Of a stretch of 64,000 nucleotides of DNA, positions 27,979 to 36,452 are shown one piece after another. Location: the NCBI RefSeq assembly GCF_036323495.1, contig NZ_AP028947.1, positions 1,798,001 through 1,862,000 of the forward strand. Direction: 5' to 3'. The notes beneath the pieces are model-generated. The model did not search any database. It had not been told where the DNA came from and saw nothing but the letters and a program-made list of their open reading frames with translations. Both the position numbers and the translations under genes were made by a program. Positions within the stretch are counted from its first letter, which is position 1, and each line of letters starts with the position of its first letter. The stretch is from Limnobacter thiooxidans. Its GTDB lineage: Bacteria > Pseudomonadota > Gammaproteobacteria > Burkholderiales > Burkholderiaceae_B.

Positions 27979-30675
27979 TTAAATCAAGGAATCGAGTCCC
28001 AGCGAATCGGAGTCAAACAAATCGCTGTCCGCATCGCGACGTCCAATTGAACGGCCACGGCCACGACTGCCACCCAATAAGTCACCGACCAGTGAAGAAA
28101 CATCGGAGGGGTCGTTTTGTGCGAACTCGCTGACCTGTCTGCCAATTCCACGACAACCATTAGAGACAGTTTTAACCACGGTGCTCACGCCTTCTGTCAC
28201 TGGCGCAAGTGGTTGCAGGGCGCTGTCACTCGTCAAGTCGGTGAGTCCGTCTGCAACTTTATCCAGAGTGGTTGGCAAGCCGCTCTCAACTCCTGAAGAC
28301 TGACCAACGATGGGTGCAAGAAGACCGCTTGTCAGCGGACTCAATGGAGAAGAATCCAAGGCGAGAGTTGTTCCCAGTGCGCCTACTCCGGCAGCCACCC
28401 CGGATGTACTTCCCTCTTGCGAACCCAGTAAATCAGCTACTGGGTCAATCAGACCTTCCAAGGGTGTACCCGTCGTTCCTTCATCCAAGCCAGTTGCAAG
28501 TGAGTTGATGCCTCCAACCAGGCCAGTGTCTTCGCTGGCCTTCGTATCGGTGGTTCCTAATATGTTGGTTAGTAACGTAGCCAGTCCTGTGGGGTCTTGT
28601 TCAGCTACACCCCCCAGTGCGTCTCCCGCTTGAACCAGACCAGAGGCCAAGGCATCGGTAATGCCTGCAACGGGGGCCAGTGGAGTTTGAATCAAGCCTG
28701 TGCCTACATCGTCCAACAAGCCGGCTACGCCGTTTGTTGTTTGTCCTTCAGGCTGTGGAGTTGGTTCAGATTTGACTACGTCCCCGCCCAAAACTTCAGC
28801 CAACAGGCCAAGTGTGCCTGTTGGGTCAACCGAGGCATTTTCCGCAAGTGCGTCTCCGCCCATTTCAATGCCATCAGAAAGTGTTGCCAACAAGGCACCT
28901 ACACCGTCGGTGAGTGGACTCAGGGGCTCCAGGGCGCTTTGATTGCTTAGTTCTTCAAGCCCCGATGAAACACCGTCCAACGTACCTGGCAGGCCATTGA
29001 ATGAGCCGTCGTGAGTTCCGACCACAGGACCGAGCAACTCGGCTGTCAAGGGAGCCAGGGGGCTGACATCTTCGCTGAGTACACCACCAAGCTCTGAGAG
29101 CCCAAGCGCGACCCCACTTGTTTGTCCTTCGTCACTGCCCAGAGTTCTAGCCAACGGGTCAACCAGCACGTCAAGAGGTGTGCCCGCTGTACCCTTGTCC
29201 AAACCTGTGGCGAGTGCGTTTACCGCACCAACCAGCCCTGAGTCTGTCGAACTGCTTGTGTCATTTGTACCTACGACATTTCCAAGCAATGAGGTAATTC
29301 CTGTTGGGTCCTGCTCAGAAACGCCTGCAACTGCATCTCCCACCGTCAGAAGTACTCCAGCAACCGGGTTAGTCAGTGCGGTCAAAGGTTCAAGTGGCGT
29401 TTGAGCCAAGGCAGAATCCACATCACCAACTAAGCCTGCAAGGCCAGTTGTTGATTCATCCACTTGTGACCCTTCAGGTGTTGCACCAGCTTCCACGGGT
29501 GCCCCGAACACTTCCGCCAACAAATCGACAACACCTGTCGGGTCAGCATCTTTGTTTTCGTCCAAAGCTTGGCCTACCTGCGACAGGCCATCTGCCAAGG
29601 TATTCACCACTTCCGATACACCTGATGTGACAGGCGAGAGTGGTGCCAATGCGCTGTCGCTTGAAGTCAAAGACTCCAGACCGTCAGTAACCTGATTCAA
29701 GGTTGAAGGAAGCCCTTGATTTGCTGAACCAGAACCACCCACGATTGGACCCAACAAGCCAGAGGTCAATGGGTTGAGCGCACTTTCGTCATTGGTCAAT
29801 ACGGAACCTAGCCCGGCCAGAGCAGAGGCCACACCTGTTGTCTTCCCGGAGTCTGAGCCTACAAGATTGGCCAAAGGTTCGACCAATGGCGCCAACGGAG
29901 TATCTTTGGTTCCGGCATCTAAAGCCGCAGCGAGTCCATTTACGCCACCCACTAAACCACTGTCAGAAGAGCCGCTGCCTGGTTGAGCAACACCAACCAC
30001 CTCGGACACCAAATCAACGATTCCAGTGGGGTCTTGTTCTGCTACGCCATCCAGTGCTGAGCCAACGTCTGTCAACGCTTGGGCGACTGGCTCCAATACT
30101 TGAGTCAATGGGGCTGCAGGCGTTTGTGCTACACCCTCACTGACACTGTCTACAGTTCCAGCCAAACCGTTGGCTTGGTCCGCTTGAGAGGGAGGAACCG
30201 AACCCATATTGGATGGAGTGTCTGAACTTCCCGTGGAATCGTCGTTATCTGAGAGAAGCAACAGGCCACCGGCTGCAGCAGCGGCTGCCAATGGCCCGCT
30301 GCCCGCAGCGAGAAGACCGCCACCAACCAATCCGAAAACTCCGCAACCTTGCTGTTGAGCCAGCACGCCAGAGGCAAGCTCGTCTTCCTCGTTGTCCAGA
30401 AGAACACCTTGCTCGCAGGTGGGTACGACCTCAGCCTGTTCGATGCCTGTGGCCTCGTCGACCTTGCGTTGAATTTTAGCGCTGGCACCCGGTTGAAGCG
30501 TCAGGGTTGAAGGAGTTTGCCCCTGTACGAACGAGCCAATTTCAACAACCGCATCTTGACTGGCTTGGTTCAGAATTTCATCACCAAAGAGCACAGGCTC
30601 TCCAGGTCCAAGTAAAACCTTTTCCTCTCCACGGGATACAGCAAGTTCTCCTGCTTTGATTACAATTTGCGCCAT
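27979..30675 (-). CDS. Adhesin-like repeat protein A (three ~240-residue repeats)
   Basis: 898 residues, acidic, without Sec signal. Residues 1-~85 form a beta-rich module (KAGELAVSRGEEKVLLGPG, VLFGDEIL, AVVEIGSF) resembling the N-terminal retention/prefix module of LapA/BapA-type type I secreted surface proteins. A Gly/Ala hydrophobic stretch (113-141, FGLVGGGLLAAGSGPLAAAA) and the acidic linker SDNDDS follow. Three tandem repeats start at about 170, 411 and 649, each with AEQDPTGI-like, TPLxxLxxPLAxxxGS and SALxPLxPxTxGV pieces. The end is Arg-rich, then acidic (DSDLFDSDSLGLDSLI). GAGGAA precedes ATG 30675. Paralogous in plan to 59762-61555. Function and export route are inferred. Confidence 0.8.
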   Translation of the reverse strand: MAQIVIKAGELAVSRGEEKVLLGPGEPVLFGDEILNQASQDAVVEIGSFVQGQTPSTLTLQPGASAKIQRKVDEATGIEQAEVVPTCEQGVLLDNEEDELASGVLAQQQGCGVFGLVGGGLLAAGSGPLAAAAAAGGLLLLSDNDDSTGSSDTPSNMGSVPPSQADQANGLAGTVDSVSEGVAQTPAAPLTQVLEPVAQALTDVGSALDGVAEQDPTGIVDLVSEVVGVAQPGSGSSDSGLVGGVNGLAAALDAGTKDTPLAPLVEPLANLVGSDSGKTTGVASALAGLGSVLTNDESALNPLTSGLLGPIVGGSGSANQGLPSTLNQVTDGLESLTSSDSALAPLSPVTSGVSEVVNTLADGLSQVGQALDENKDADPTGVVDLLAEVFGAPVEAGATPEGSQVDESTTGLAGLVGDVDSALAQTPLEPLTALTNPVAGVLLTVGDAVAGVSEQDPTGITSLLGNVVGTNDTSSSTDSGLVGAVNALATGLDKGTAGTPLDVLVDPLARTLGSDEGQTSGVALGLSELGGVLSEDVSPLAPLTAELLGPVVGTHDGSFNGLPGTLDGVSSGLEELSNQSALEPLSPLTDGVGALLATLSDGIEMGGDALAENASVDPTGTLGLLAEVLGGDVVKSEPTPQPEGQTTNGVAGLLDDVGTGLIQTPLAPVAGITDALASGLVQAGDALGGVAEQDPTGLATLLTNILGTTDTKASEDTGLVGGINSLATGLDEGTTGTPLEGLIDPVADLLGSQEGSTSGVAAGVGALGTTLALDSSPLSPLTSGLLAPIVGQSSGVESGLPTTLDKVADGLTDLTSDSALQPLAPVTEGVSTVVKTVSNGCRGIGRQVSEFAQNDPSDVSSLVGDLLGGSRGRGRSIGRRDADSDLFDSDSLGLDSLI
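28066..30168 (-). repeat. Three tandem ~720-base coding repeats in protein A
   Basis: Copies at about 30168-29446, 29445-28732 and 28731-28066, encoding residues 170-410, 411-648 and 649-870. They are diverged at DNA and protein level but keep the order of landmarks GLAGxV, DPTG, DSGLVG, TPL..PLA..GS, LxPLT..LL.PIVG, GLP.TL and SAL.PL.P.T.GV. Confidence 0.8.
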
Positions 30676-30956
30676 GATTCCTCGGTAAATTAGCTAGTGT
30701 TGTCGGTATTACTTGTAATTGCTTGCGACAGATTCAAAAAGAATGAAGAGGATTTACTCCAAATTAGCTGGAGACCTCGACCCTGCGGGTTCAGTTGAGG
30801 GGATAGATTGATTGAAGTTGCTAGAGGGTTTAAACCAACATCCAGGTCTTTAACAATAGGTTGCAATTTTTGTTGGATTGAAACCAATCGGGGGGTGTTA
30901 GACCATGAAATCACTGCCTAGTCACTACCCTGTTGAAACAACGTGATTCAAAAACC
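30676..30956. other. AT-rich leader region of protein A
   Basis: About 280 bases with no credible gene. It must hold the promoter of the repeat-protein gene; TTGAAT and AT-rich candidates exist at about 30690-30745 on the minus strand, but spacing is poor and no site can be assigned. Confidence 0.4.
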
Positions 30957-31211
30957 TTACTCCGAAGAGAGTATTGGCAGTCCCAAAGTATGAACTACAG
31001 TATCTCTGTCGTTCGGACCTTCAGACTCTATCGCACAACATAAACGGTTATCTCTAACCCATTTTAGCTGCTCATCAGTTCGACATTTGCAGACATTTTG
31101 GTTGCAATGCGAGCAAAACCTAATATCAGAAAATGGAGTTTTCTGTAGTGACCGCCACTGAACAGGGCATTTAAACTCAAACTCACAATCGACCACCTTG
31201 TATGAAGCCAT
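30957..31211 (-). CDS. Small Cys-rich, probably zinc-binding protein
   Basis: 84 residues with eight cysteines: Cys9, Cys15, the knuckle FCSHCNQNVCKC (residues 32-43), and RLCCAI near 58. The pattern W..L..T....RxCSxCNxxVxxCxxxxxL......xCxAI is one I have seen in uncharacterised proteins of diverse bacteria and suggests a zinc ribbon. An AGGA lies upstream of ATG 31211. Lies between protein A and the NYN gene, same strand. Confidence 0.65.
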   Translation of the reverse strand: MASYKVVDCEFEFKCPVQWRSLQKTPFSDIRFCSHCNQNVCKCRTDEQLKWVRDNRLCCAIESEGPNDRDTVVHTLGLPILSSE

Positions 31212-31255
31212 GAAACATATCCTTAAGCGTAAGTATCAAATCACCCGGGCATGGG

Positions 31256-32062
31256 CTATTTTTTGCGCTTCAAATAAAGCTGCTTGTTTTGTTGTCCGGA
31301 AGGTACGCGTTCTTCAGTCAGAAAAAGGTCGACTCGCGATTTCACCAGCTCAGACAACTTTTTAAAACCGTAAGCGCGTGAATCGAAATCTGGCTTGATT
31401 TTTGTCAGATAACTTCCGAATGTTCCCAAATGCGACCATCCAGACTCATCGCTGGACTGCTCAAGTGCGCTTACGAGAAATTGAGTAGGAAGCAGCGATT
31501 TTGAGACGATATTTGGCGTAGAGGGACTCAGCTCAGTTTCTGCCTGGTTGGTTTTATTAATGGCAAGAGGTTCTACGTTCTCACTCTGGTTGCTACGCAG
31601 AACTTCAGTCAGTATGAATCTATGACACGCGCTGCGAAATGCATCAGGGGTTTTGTTCTCACCAAACCCTAGAACTGTTAACCCCTCTTCACGTAAGCGC
31701 ATGGCAAGGCCGGTGAAATCGCTATCACTGGTCACCAAGCAAAAACCGTCGAATTTACGGGTGTATAGCAAATCCATGGCGTCAATGATGAGTGAACTGT
31801 CAGTTGCGTTCTTGCCAATCGTGTACGCAAATTGTTGAACCGGCTTGATAGCGTTCTTCTGAAGTACCCTCTTCCAACTTGCACTGGCTGACGAGGTGAA
31901 ATCCCCGTAAATACGCTTTACCGTAGCTTCACCAAATCTGGCTATCTCCGCGAGGATGGGCTCTATCACCGCTGCCTGCGCATTGTCTGCATCAATCAGT
32001 ACAGCAAGACGTGAAGCGGGCTCTTCAGATTCAATTTTTGCGATAAGGCGAGGAGATACCAT
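31256..32062 (-). CDS. NYN (PIN-like) domain protein with C-terminal LOTUS/OST-HTH domain
   Basis: 268 residues. The NYN part (about 18-155) shows LAVLIDADNAQAAV with the first acidic pair, KRIYGDFTS, SSLIIDAMDLLY and LVTSDSDFTGLAMRLREEG, i.e. the Asp set of a PIN-like nuclease as in LabA/DUF88 proteins. After a polar linker, residues ~195-268 fit a LOTUS/OST-HTH domain (LVSALEQS, WSHLGTFGSYLTK, FKKLSELVKS), an RNA- or G-quadruplex-binding fold. Probably an RNase or RNA-binding regulator. ATG 32062 chosen; a TTG at 32089 extends it by nine residues. Confidence 0.85.
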   Translation of the reverse strand: MVSPRLIAKIESEEPASRLAVLIDADNAQAAVIEPILAEIARFGEATVKRIYGDFTSSASASWKRVLQKNAIKPVQQFAYTIGKNATDSSLIIDAMDLLYTRKFDGFCLVTSDSDFTGLAMRLREEGLTVLGFGENKTPDAFRSACHRFILTEVLRSNQSENVEPLAINKTNQAETELSPSTPNIVSKSLLPTQFLVSALEQSSDESGWSHLGTFGSYLTKIKPDFDSRAYGFKKLSELVKSRVDLFLTEERVPSGQQNKQLYLKRKK

Positions 32063-32825
32063 GAGAGACCGTTCGAATATATGGTCCAAAAAGATACCGC
32101 TTGTGCCCCAACTAATGTGAGTAAAAAAACGGATGTAAACAGTCTCTTTTCGTCATTTGGAAATCAAGAAAATAAATAAGCTAAGCAAAAAATCTGCGAG
32201 ACTTTGGCTTGCAAATAAATGGAAAAATGAGAACAGTAGTCAGGTAGGTACCTCGGGACGCATACTGGACTTTCAGGCCATGAAAAACATCATCGATCTT
32301 TCCTCCTTTATGCCTGCGTCTAAGGCCTGATACTCTTTTTTTGACTGTTAACTTGCCGGCGAAACTTACGCCTGGCCCACGCGCAGACTTAAGCTCTGTT
32401 TAAACAAACACCCAAAGTTGAAGGTCGTATCGACGGAGCTGCTTATAGTGTATGAACGTTCCGGTACACCAAGTGCGCTAGAGACCTCGGCCAAACTCAG
32501 ACAAACTGCGTCTCGGTTCGTACATCAGGTGGCGTAGGGGTTGAGCGAGCGAAGATCTTTGCTGGCGCCTGATGCTTAAGCGGAAAAGGACAGGCATTCA
32601 TTGCAAGCGCGCAAAGTTCACTTTTCGACTTCAAAACTTACGGGGAGGGTGTGCTCGGAAATGCCACGGTCAAGAATATCTTGAACCTCGGAAGAACTAT
32701 TGAGGGAATCTGTGTGAATTGCCTACTTCCTGCATTGCAAAGTAGCCTGACCGCGCTTGTCATCCCCTCAATCTTGTAACACTGTTACCTCGATTTTGGT
32801 AACAAATACAAATCGAAGGGGCAAA
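32063..32825. other. Gene-poor AT-rich tract
   Basis: About 760 bases with no gene I can support. It contains a 16-codon ATG frame (32280-32330) without a ribosome site, and a start-less open frame at about 32573-32778 with no recognisable family. It lies on the 3' side of tRNA-Glu, where islands often integrate. No copy of the tRNA 3' end, no integrase and no inverted terminal repeat was seen by eye. Confidence 0.5.
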
Positions 32826-32866
32826 TAAAAAGGCAGCGATTCCAACTTCTTGAAATCACTGCCTTT
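32826..32866 (-). terminator. Terminator after the tRNA operon
   Basis: On the minus strand AGGCAGTGATTTC pairs with GGAATCGCTGCCT (one mismatch plus one G-U) around an eight-base loop and ends in TTTTT. It lies just downstream of tRNA-Glu. Confidence 0.85.
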
Positions 32867-32875
32867 TGCCGTAAC

Positions 32876-32951
32876 TGGCATCCCCAACCGGATTCGAACC
32901 GGTGTTACCGCCGTGAAAGGGCGGTGTCCTAGGCCTCTAGACGATGGGGAC
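32876..32951 (-). tRNA. tRNA-Glu (anticodon TTC)
   Basis: 76 bases with encoded CCA. Acceptor GTCCCCA pairs with TGGGGAT (G-U at the first pair), anticodon arm CCGCC-CTTTCAC-GGCGG gives TTC, T-arm contains GGTTCGAATCC. Second gene of a two-tRNA transcript. Confidence 0.97.
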
Positions 32952-32967
32952 CTAAAACTGTGTGCTT

Positions 32968-33043
<76 letters not shown>

Positions 33044-33058
33044 GAAGCGAAGACCAAT

Positions 33059-33087
33059 ATTATTTACTATTTTGATTAACTTGTCAA
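33059..33087 (-). promoter_or_regulatory. Sigma-70 promoter of the tRNA-Ala/Glu operon
   Basis: On the minus strand a perfect -35 TTGACA (33082-33087), 17-base AT-rich spacer, and -10 AATAAT (33059-33064, five of six matches). Expected start about 8 bases before the tRNA-Ala 5' end. Confidence 0.8.
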
Positions 33088-33234
33088 CACGTTGTTGATT
33101 AAATTTAAACAAAACTTTTAAAACTTATCGCCTTCTGCCTGCATTGCCTCAGCAATTTGAGCAGGTCGAATTATACACATATTTGTCGGTTACACTGCAA
33201 GTGATTTTTACAAAAAAACAGAAGCACATCACAA

Positions 33235-33798
33235 ATGAAATATTGCAGCACATGTAGCACCCCCCTCGAGCTTCGCATACCCGAAGGTGACAACCGACCA
33301 AGAAGTTGCTGCCCGGGATGTGGCGTAATTCACTATGTGAATCCGAAAATTGTCGTTGGCTCCATACCCACCTTCGAAGGCAAGGTGCTGCTTTGCAAGC
33401 GCGCCATTGAGCCACGTTATGGATTCTGGACCCTGCCTGCCGGCTTCATGGAACTGAATGAAACCACCCACGAAGGTGCGCAACGCGAGACCTGGGAAGA
33501 AGCAGGCGCCAAAATCAAACTGGGTCCGTTGTTTACCATGTTCGACGTGATTCGCGCCGAGCAGGTTCACATTTACTTTCGTGCAGAAATGTCCTCAGCA
33601 GAATTTTGTGCGGGCGAAGAAAGTCTGGATGTAAAGTTGTTCTCGGAGGAAGAAATTCCTTGGGACGAGTTGGCTTTTAAAACCGTTTCAAAAACACTCA
33701 GCCTGTTTTTCGCGGACAGAAAAGCCGGGCAATACACTTTGCACACGGGCGATGTGTACGACCACACCGACTGGGCCGCATCGCAGTTCAAGGTCTGA
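33235..33798 (+). CDS. Nudix hydrolase with N-terminal zinc ribbon
   Basis: 187 residues. Zinc-ribbon cysteines C4-x2-C7 and C26-x2-C29 precede a Nudix domain with a complete Nudix box, Gly70-x5-Glu76-x7-Arg84-Glu85-x2-Glu88-Glu89-x-Gly91 (read as GFMELNETTHEGAQRETWEE then AG). Similar ribbon-Nudix proteins act on NADH, FAD or ADP-ribose; the substrate here is not determinable. First gene of a likely operon with aat (8 bases apart), bpt and pyrD. Confidence 0.93.
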   Translation: MKYCSTCSTPLELRIPEGDNRPRSCCPGCGVIHYVNPKIVVGSIPTFEGKVLLCKRAIEPRYGFWTLPAGFMELNETTHEGAQRETWEEAGAKIKLGPLFTMFDVIRAEQVHIYFRAEMSSAEFCAGEESLDVKLFSEEEIPWDELAFKTVSKTLSLFFADRKAGQYTLHTGDVYDHTDWAASQFKV

Positions 33799-33806
33799 AC
33801 CGGACG

Positions 33807-34535
33807 ATGAGTAGAACCACTATTCCCTGGATCGACTCTCCATCCGATTTCCCTCCCACTGACGAGGCATTGCAATACCCGCCCGGCCTTCTTGCAGCCA
33901 GCCACCAGATCAATGCTGACTGGCTGCAGGCCAGTTATGCCAAGGGCATTTTTCCCTGGTATTCCAACAATGAACCCGTTCTTTGGTGGAGTACAAACCC
34001 CCGTGCTGTGTTGTTCACTGCAGAATTCAAACTGCACAGGTCCTTGGCCAAAGCAGTCAAAAAAATCGCCCTTGACCCGGAACGCGCAATTCGACTCAAC
34101 ACGGCATTCGAGCGGGTCATGCGCGCTTGTGCCGCGCCACGGCCCGGACAGGATGGCACCTGGATCACGGAAGAAATCATTGCAGCTTATGTGGAACTGC
34201 ACCACCGCGGATTTGCACACTCAGTTGAGCATTGGCATGGCAATGCACTGATAGGCGGCCTGTACTGTGTAGCCATGGGAAAAATGGTGTACGGTGAAAG
34301 CATGTTTTCCACACAGACCGATGCCTCTAAAGTGGCGTTTGCCCATTTTGTGTATTGGCTAAAATCGCAGAATGTGCACATAATTGATTGCCAGCAGGCG
34401 ACCGGGCATTTAATGTCCATGGGAGCCCGCACGGTGAGTCGAAAGGTGTTTGAAACTGAAATGGCGAATTCCATTGTGCAGCCCACCTTGAATTGGGAAC
34501 CACGCGAACTGACATGGACGTATGACCAGACCTAA
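33807..34535 (+). CDS. aat: Leucyl/phenylalanyl-tRNA-protein transferase
   Basis: Adds Leu or Phe from aminoacyl-tRNA to proteins with N-terminal Lys or Arg, marking them for ClpS/ClpAP (N-degron pathway). 242 residues. Family motifs: [19 protein letters not shown] near the N-terminus, [35 protein letters not shown] and [12 protein letters not shown], then [15 protein letters not shown]. Overlaps bpt by 14 bases. Confidence 0.97.
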   Translation: MSRTTIPWIDSPSDFPPTDEALQYPPGLLAASHQINADWLQASYAKGIFPWYSNNEPVLWWSTNPRAVLFTAEFKLHRSLAKAVKKIALDPERAIRLNTAFERVMRACAAPRPGQDGTWITEEIIAAYVELHHRGFAHSVEHWHGNALIGGLYCVAMGKMVYGESMFSTQTDASKVAFAHFVYWLKSQNVHIIDCQQATGHLMSMGARTVSRKVFETEMANSIVQPTLNWEPRELTWTYDQT

Positions 34536-35259
34536 GGAACTGCCCTTTTCCACGTTGCAGTTTTATTCAACTGCGCCCTACCCTTGCAGCTACCTGGACA
34601 ACCGTCTGGCTCGCTCGCAAGTGGCCACGCCAAGCCACCTTATCAATGCCGATGTGTACAGCGAATTGGTGCGAATGGGGTTTCGTCGCAGCGGGCTGTT
34701 TACCTACAAACCGCATTGCGACGGTTGTAATTCGTGCAAGCCGCTGCGGCTGAAGATTAGCCAGTTTCAAACCAATCGCAGCCAACGGCGAACTGCCAAA
34801 GCGTTTTCTAATTTGAAACCCAGTGTGCAACGCCTGCACTTCAACCTGGAGCATTATTCGCTATACCTGAAGTACCAGTCAGCCCGGCACCATGGCGGCG
34901 GTATGGACGAAGACAGCCGCGAACAATACTCCCAGTTTTTATTGCAAACCCGCGTGAACTCCCGGCTGGTCGAATTTCGCAACCCGGAAGGCAAACTGGT
35001 GATGGTGTCCATCATCGACATTCTCACCGATGGCTTGTCTTCGGTGTACACCTTCTTCGATCCCGAGGAACGTAGTGGCCTGGGTGTGTATGGCGTGCTC
35101 TGGCAAATTGAACAGTGCCGCGACCTTGAACTTCCTTACTTGTACCTGGGGTACTGGATACGGGAAAGCGAAAAAATGGCTTACAAGGCCAAGTTTTCAG
35201 CCGCTGAAGTGTTGCAGGACAATGTGTGGCAAACGTTGCCTGAGCCTCGACACGAATAA
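34522..35259 (+). CDS. bpt: Aspartate/glutamate leucyltransferase (Bpt)
   Basis: Transfers Leu to proteins with N-terminal Asp or Glu, the second branch of the bacterial leucine N-degron pathway. 245 residues, homologous to eukaryotic arginyltransferase ATE1. Motifs: [39 protein letters not shown] with its clustered Cys, [17 protein letters not shown] and [20 protein letters not shown], then [19 protein letters not shown]. Start overlaps the end of aat. Confidence 0.97.
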   Translation: MTRPKELPFSTLQFYSTAPYPCSYLDNRLARSQVATPSHLINADVYSELVRMGFRRSGLFTYKPHCDGCNSCKPLRLKISQFQTNRSQRRTAKAFSNLKPSVQRLHFNLEHYSLYLKYQSARHHGGGMDEDSREQYSQFLLQTRVNSRLVEFRNPEGKLVMVSIIDILTDGLSSVYTFFDPEERSGLGVYGVLWQIEQCRDLELPYLYLGYWIRESEKMAYKAKFSAAEVLQDNVWQTLPEPRHE

Positions 35260-35328
35260 GCGCAAGCAATACCCGTTACAATTCGGGCTGTTCCTCTCTC
35301 TTGCTGGCCTTGTTGGCCCTGTTTGACC

Positions 35329-36384
35329 ATGCTGCTGCCCTACTCCCTGATTCGCCCCGCCCTGTTTGCCCTTGACCCGGAAAAGGCGCACCACGTCACC
35401 TTCAGCAATCTGCAAATGCTGCGCAAGGTTGGTTTGCTGAAAGCCTTATCACCCAGCGCGGTTTCCGATCCGGTGAAGGTCATGGGCATAGAGTTTCCCA
35501 ACCGGGTGGGCTTGGCAGCGGGCCTTGACAAGGACGCAGCTTACATCAGCGAACTTGGGCTGATGGGATTTGGTTTTCTGGAAGTAGGCACTGTAACGCC
35601 CAAGCCTCAGCCGGGTAATCCCAAGCCACGGCTGTTTCGCTTGCCACAAGCGGATGCATTGATTAACCGCATGGGCTTTAACAACGAGGGGGTGGACACC
35701 CTGATTCGCAACGTGAAAGCCAGCAACTACCCCGGCGTTCTGGGTATCAATATCGGGAAAAATGCAGCCACACCAGTGGAACAGGCTGCAGACGATTACC
35801 TGAAAGCCCTTGAAGCCGTGTACCCCTATGCAACCTACATCACGGTGAACATCTCTTCGCCCAACACCAAGAACCTTCGCGACCTGCAGGGTGGCGACAG
35901 CCTGGATATCCTGCTGGGTTCTCTGAAAGAAAAGCAGAAAGCCTTGGCAGATGAACATGGCCTCTACAAACCCATGGCACTAAAAATTGCACCCGACCTG
36001 GATGACGCACAGATCGATGCCATTGCTCAGCGCCTGACCCACTTTGGATTTGACGGTGTCATTGCCACCAACACCACCATCGACAAAAGCAGTGTTTCAG
36101 GCCTTGCACACGGCGATGAGCAGGGAGGATTGAGCGGCGCACCAGTGCTCGAAAAATCCACGCATGTGATCAAGCGTCTTTATTCGGAATTGGGCGATGA
36201 CGTTCCAATCATCGGCGTGGGCGGCATTTCAAGTGGTGAACACGCCGTTGAAAAAATCCGTGCTGGTGCAAAGCTGGTTCAAATTTACACAGGGCTGATT
36301 TACAAAGGCCCGGCCTTGGTCACTGAATGTGCGGCCACTATTCGCTTGAATTGCAAAAGAAAAGCCCATGCGAACCGCACTTGA
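35329..36384 (+). CDS. pyrD: Dihydroorotate dehydrogenase (quinone), class 2
   Basis: Oxidises dihydroorotate to orotate in pyrimidine synthesis, passing electrons to quinone at the membrane. 351 residues. Motifs: [63 protein letters not shown] (catalytic Ser loop), ATNTTIDKS and [22 protein letters not shown] 35329 chosen; a TTG two codons earlier is less likely. Last gene of the Nudix-aat-bpt-pyrD group, 69 bases after bpt. Confidence 0.97.
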   Translation: MLLPYSLIRPALFALDPEKAHHVTFSNLQMLRKVGLLKALSPSAVSDPVKVMGIEFPNRVGLAAGLDKDAAYISELGLMGFGFLEVGTVTPKPQPGNPKPRLFRLPQADALINRMGFNNEGVDTLIRNVKASNYPGVLGINIGKNAATPVEQAADDYLKALEAVYPYATYITVNISSPNTKNLRDLQGGDSLDILLGSLKEKQKALADEHGLYKPMALKIAPDLDDAQIDAIAQRLTHFGFDGVIATNTTIDKSSVSGLAHGDEQGGLSGAPVLEKSTHVIKRLYSELGDDVPIIGVGGISSGEHAVEKIRAGAKLVQIYTGLIYKGPALVTECAATIRLNCKRKAHANRT

Positions 36385-36452
36385 TTGAAGGTCTATGACC
36401 CACGTGCCAGGCCTGTCTTGAGCCGGGACGTGGGAACTCGAAATTCAAACCC

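Noticed and set aside
30690..30914. 74-codon minus-strand frame upstream of protein A
   Set aside because: No ribosome site or recognisable sequence; it occupies the region expected to hold the promoter of protein A.
32280..32330. 16-codon peptide frame beginning MKNIIDLSSF
   Set aside because: No ribosome site, no known leader-peptide family and no gene downstream on that strand before the tRNAs.
32063..32875. Integrated island with attachment repeats at tRNA-Glu
   Set aside because: No integrase and no second copy of the tRNA 3' end found by eye; kept only as a composition-based suspicion in the findings.
36399..36434. CCCACGT / ACGTGGG inverted repeat between pyrD and lutB as terminator
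   Set aside because: The loop is 22 bases and no T-run follows on either strand, so termination is not supported.
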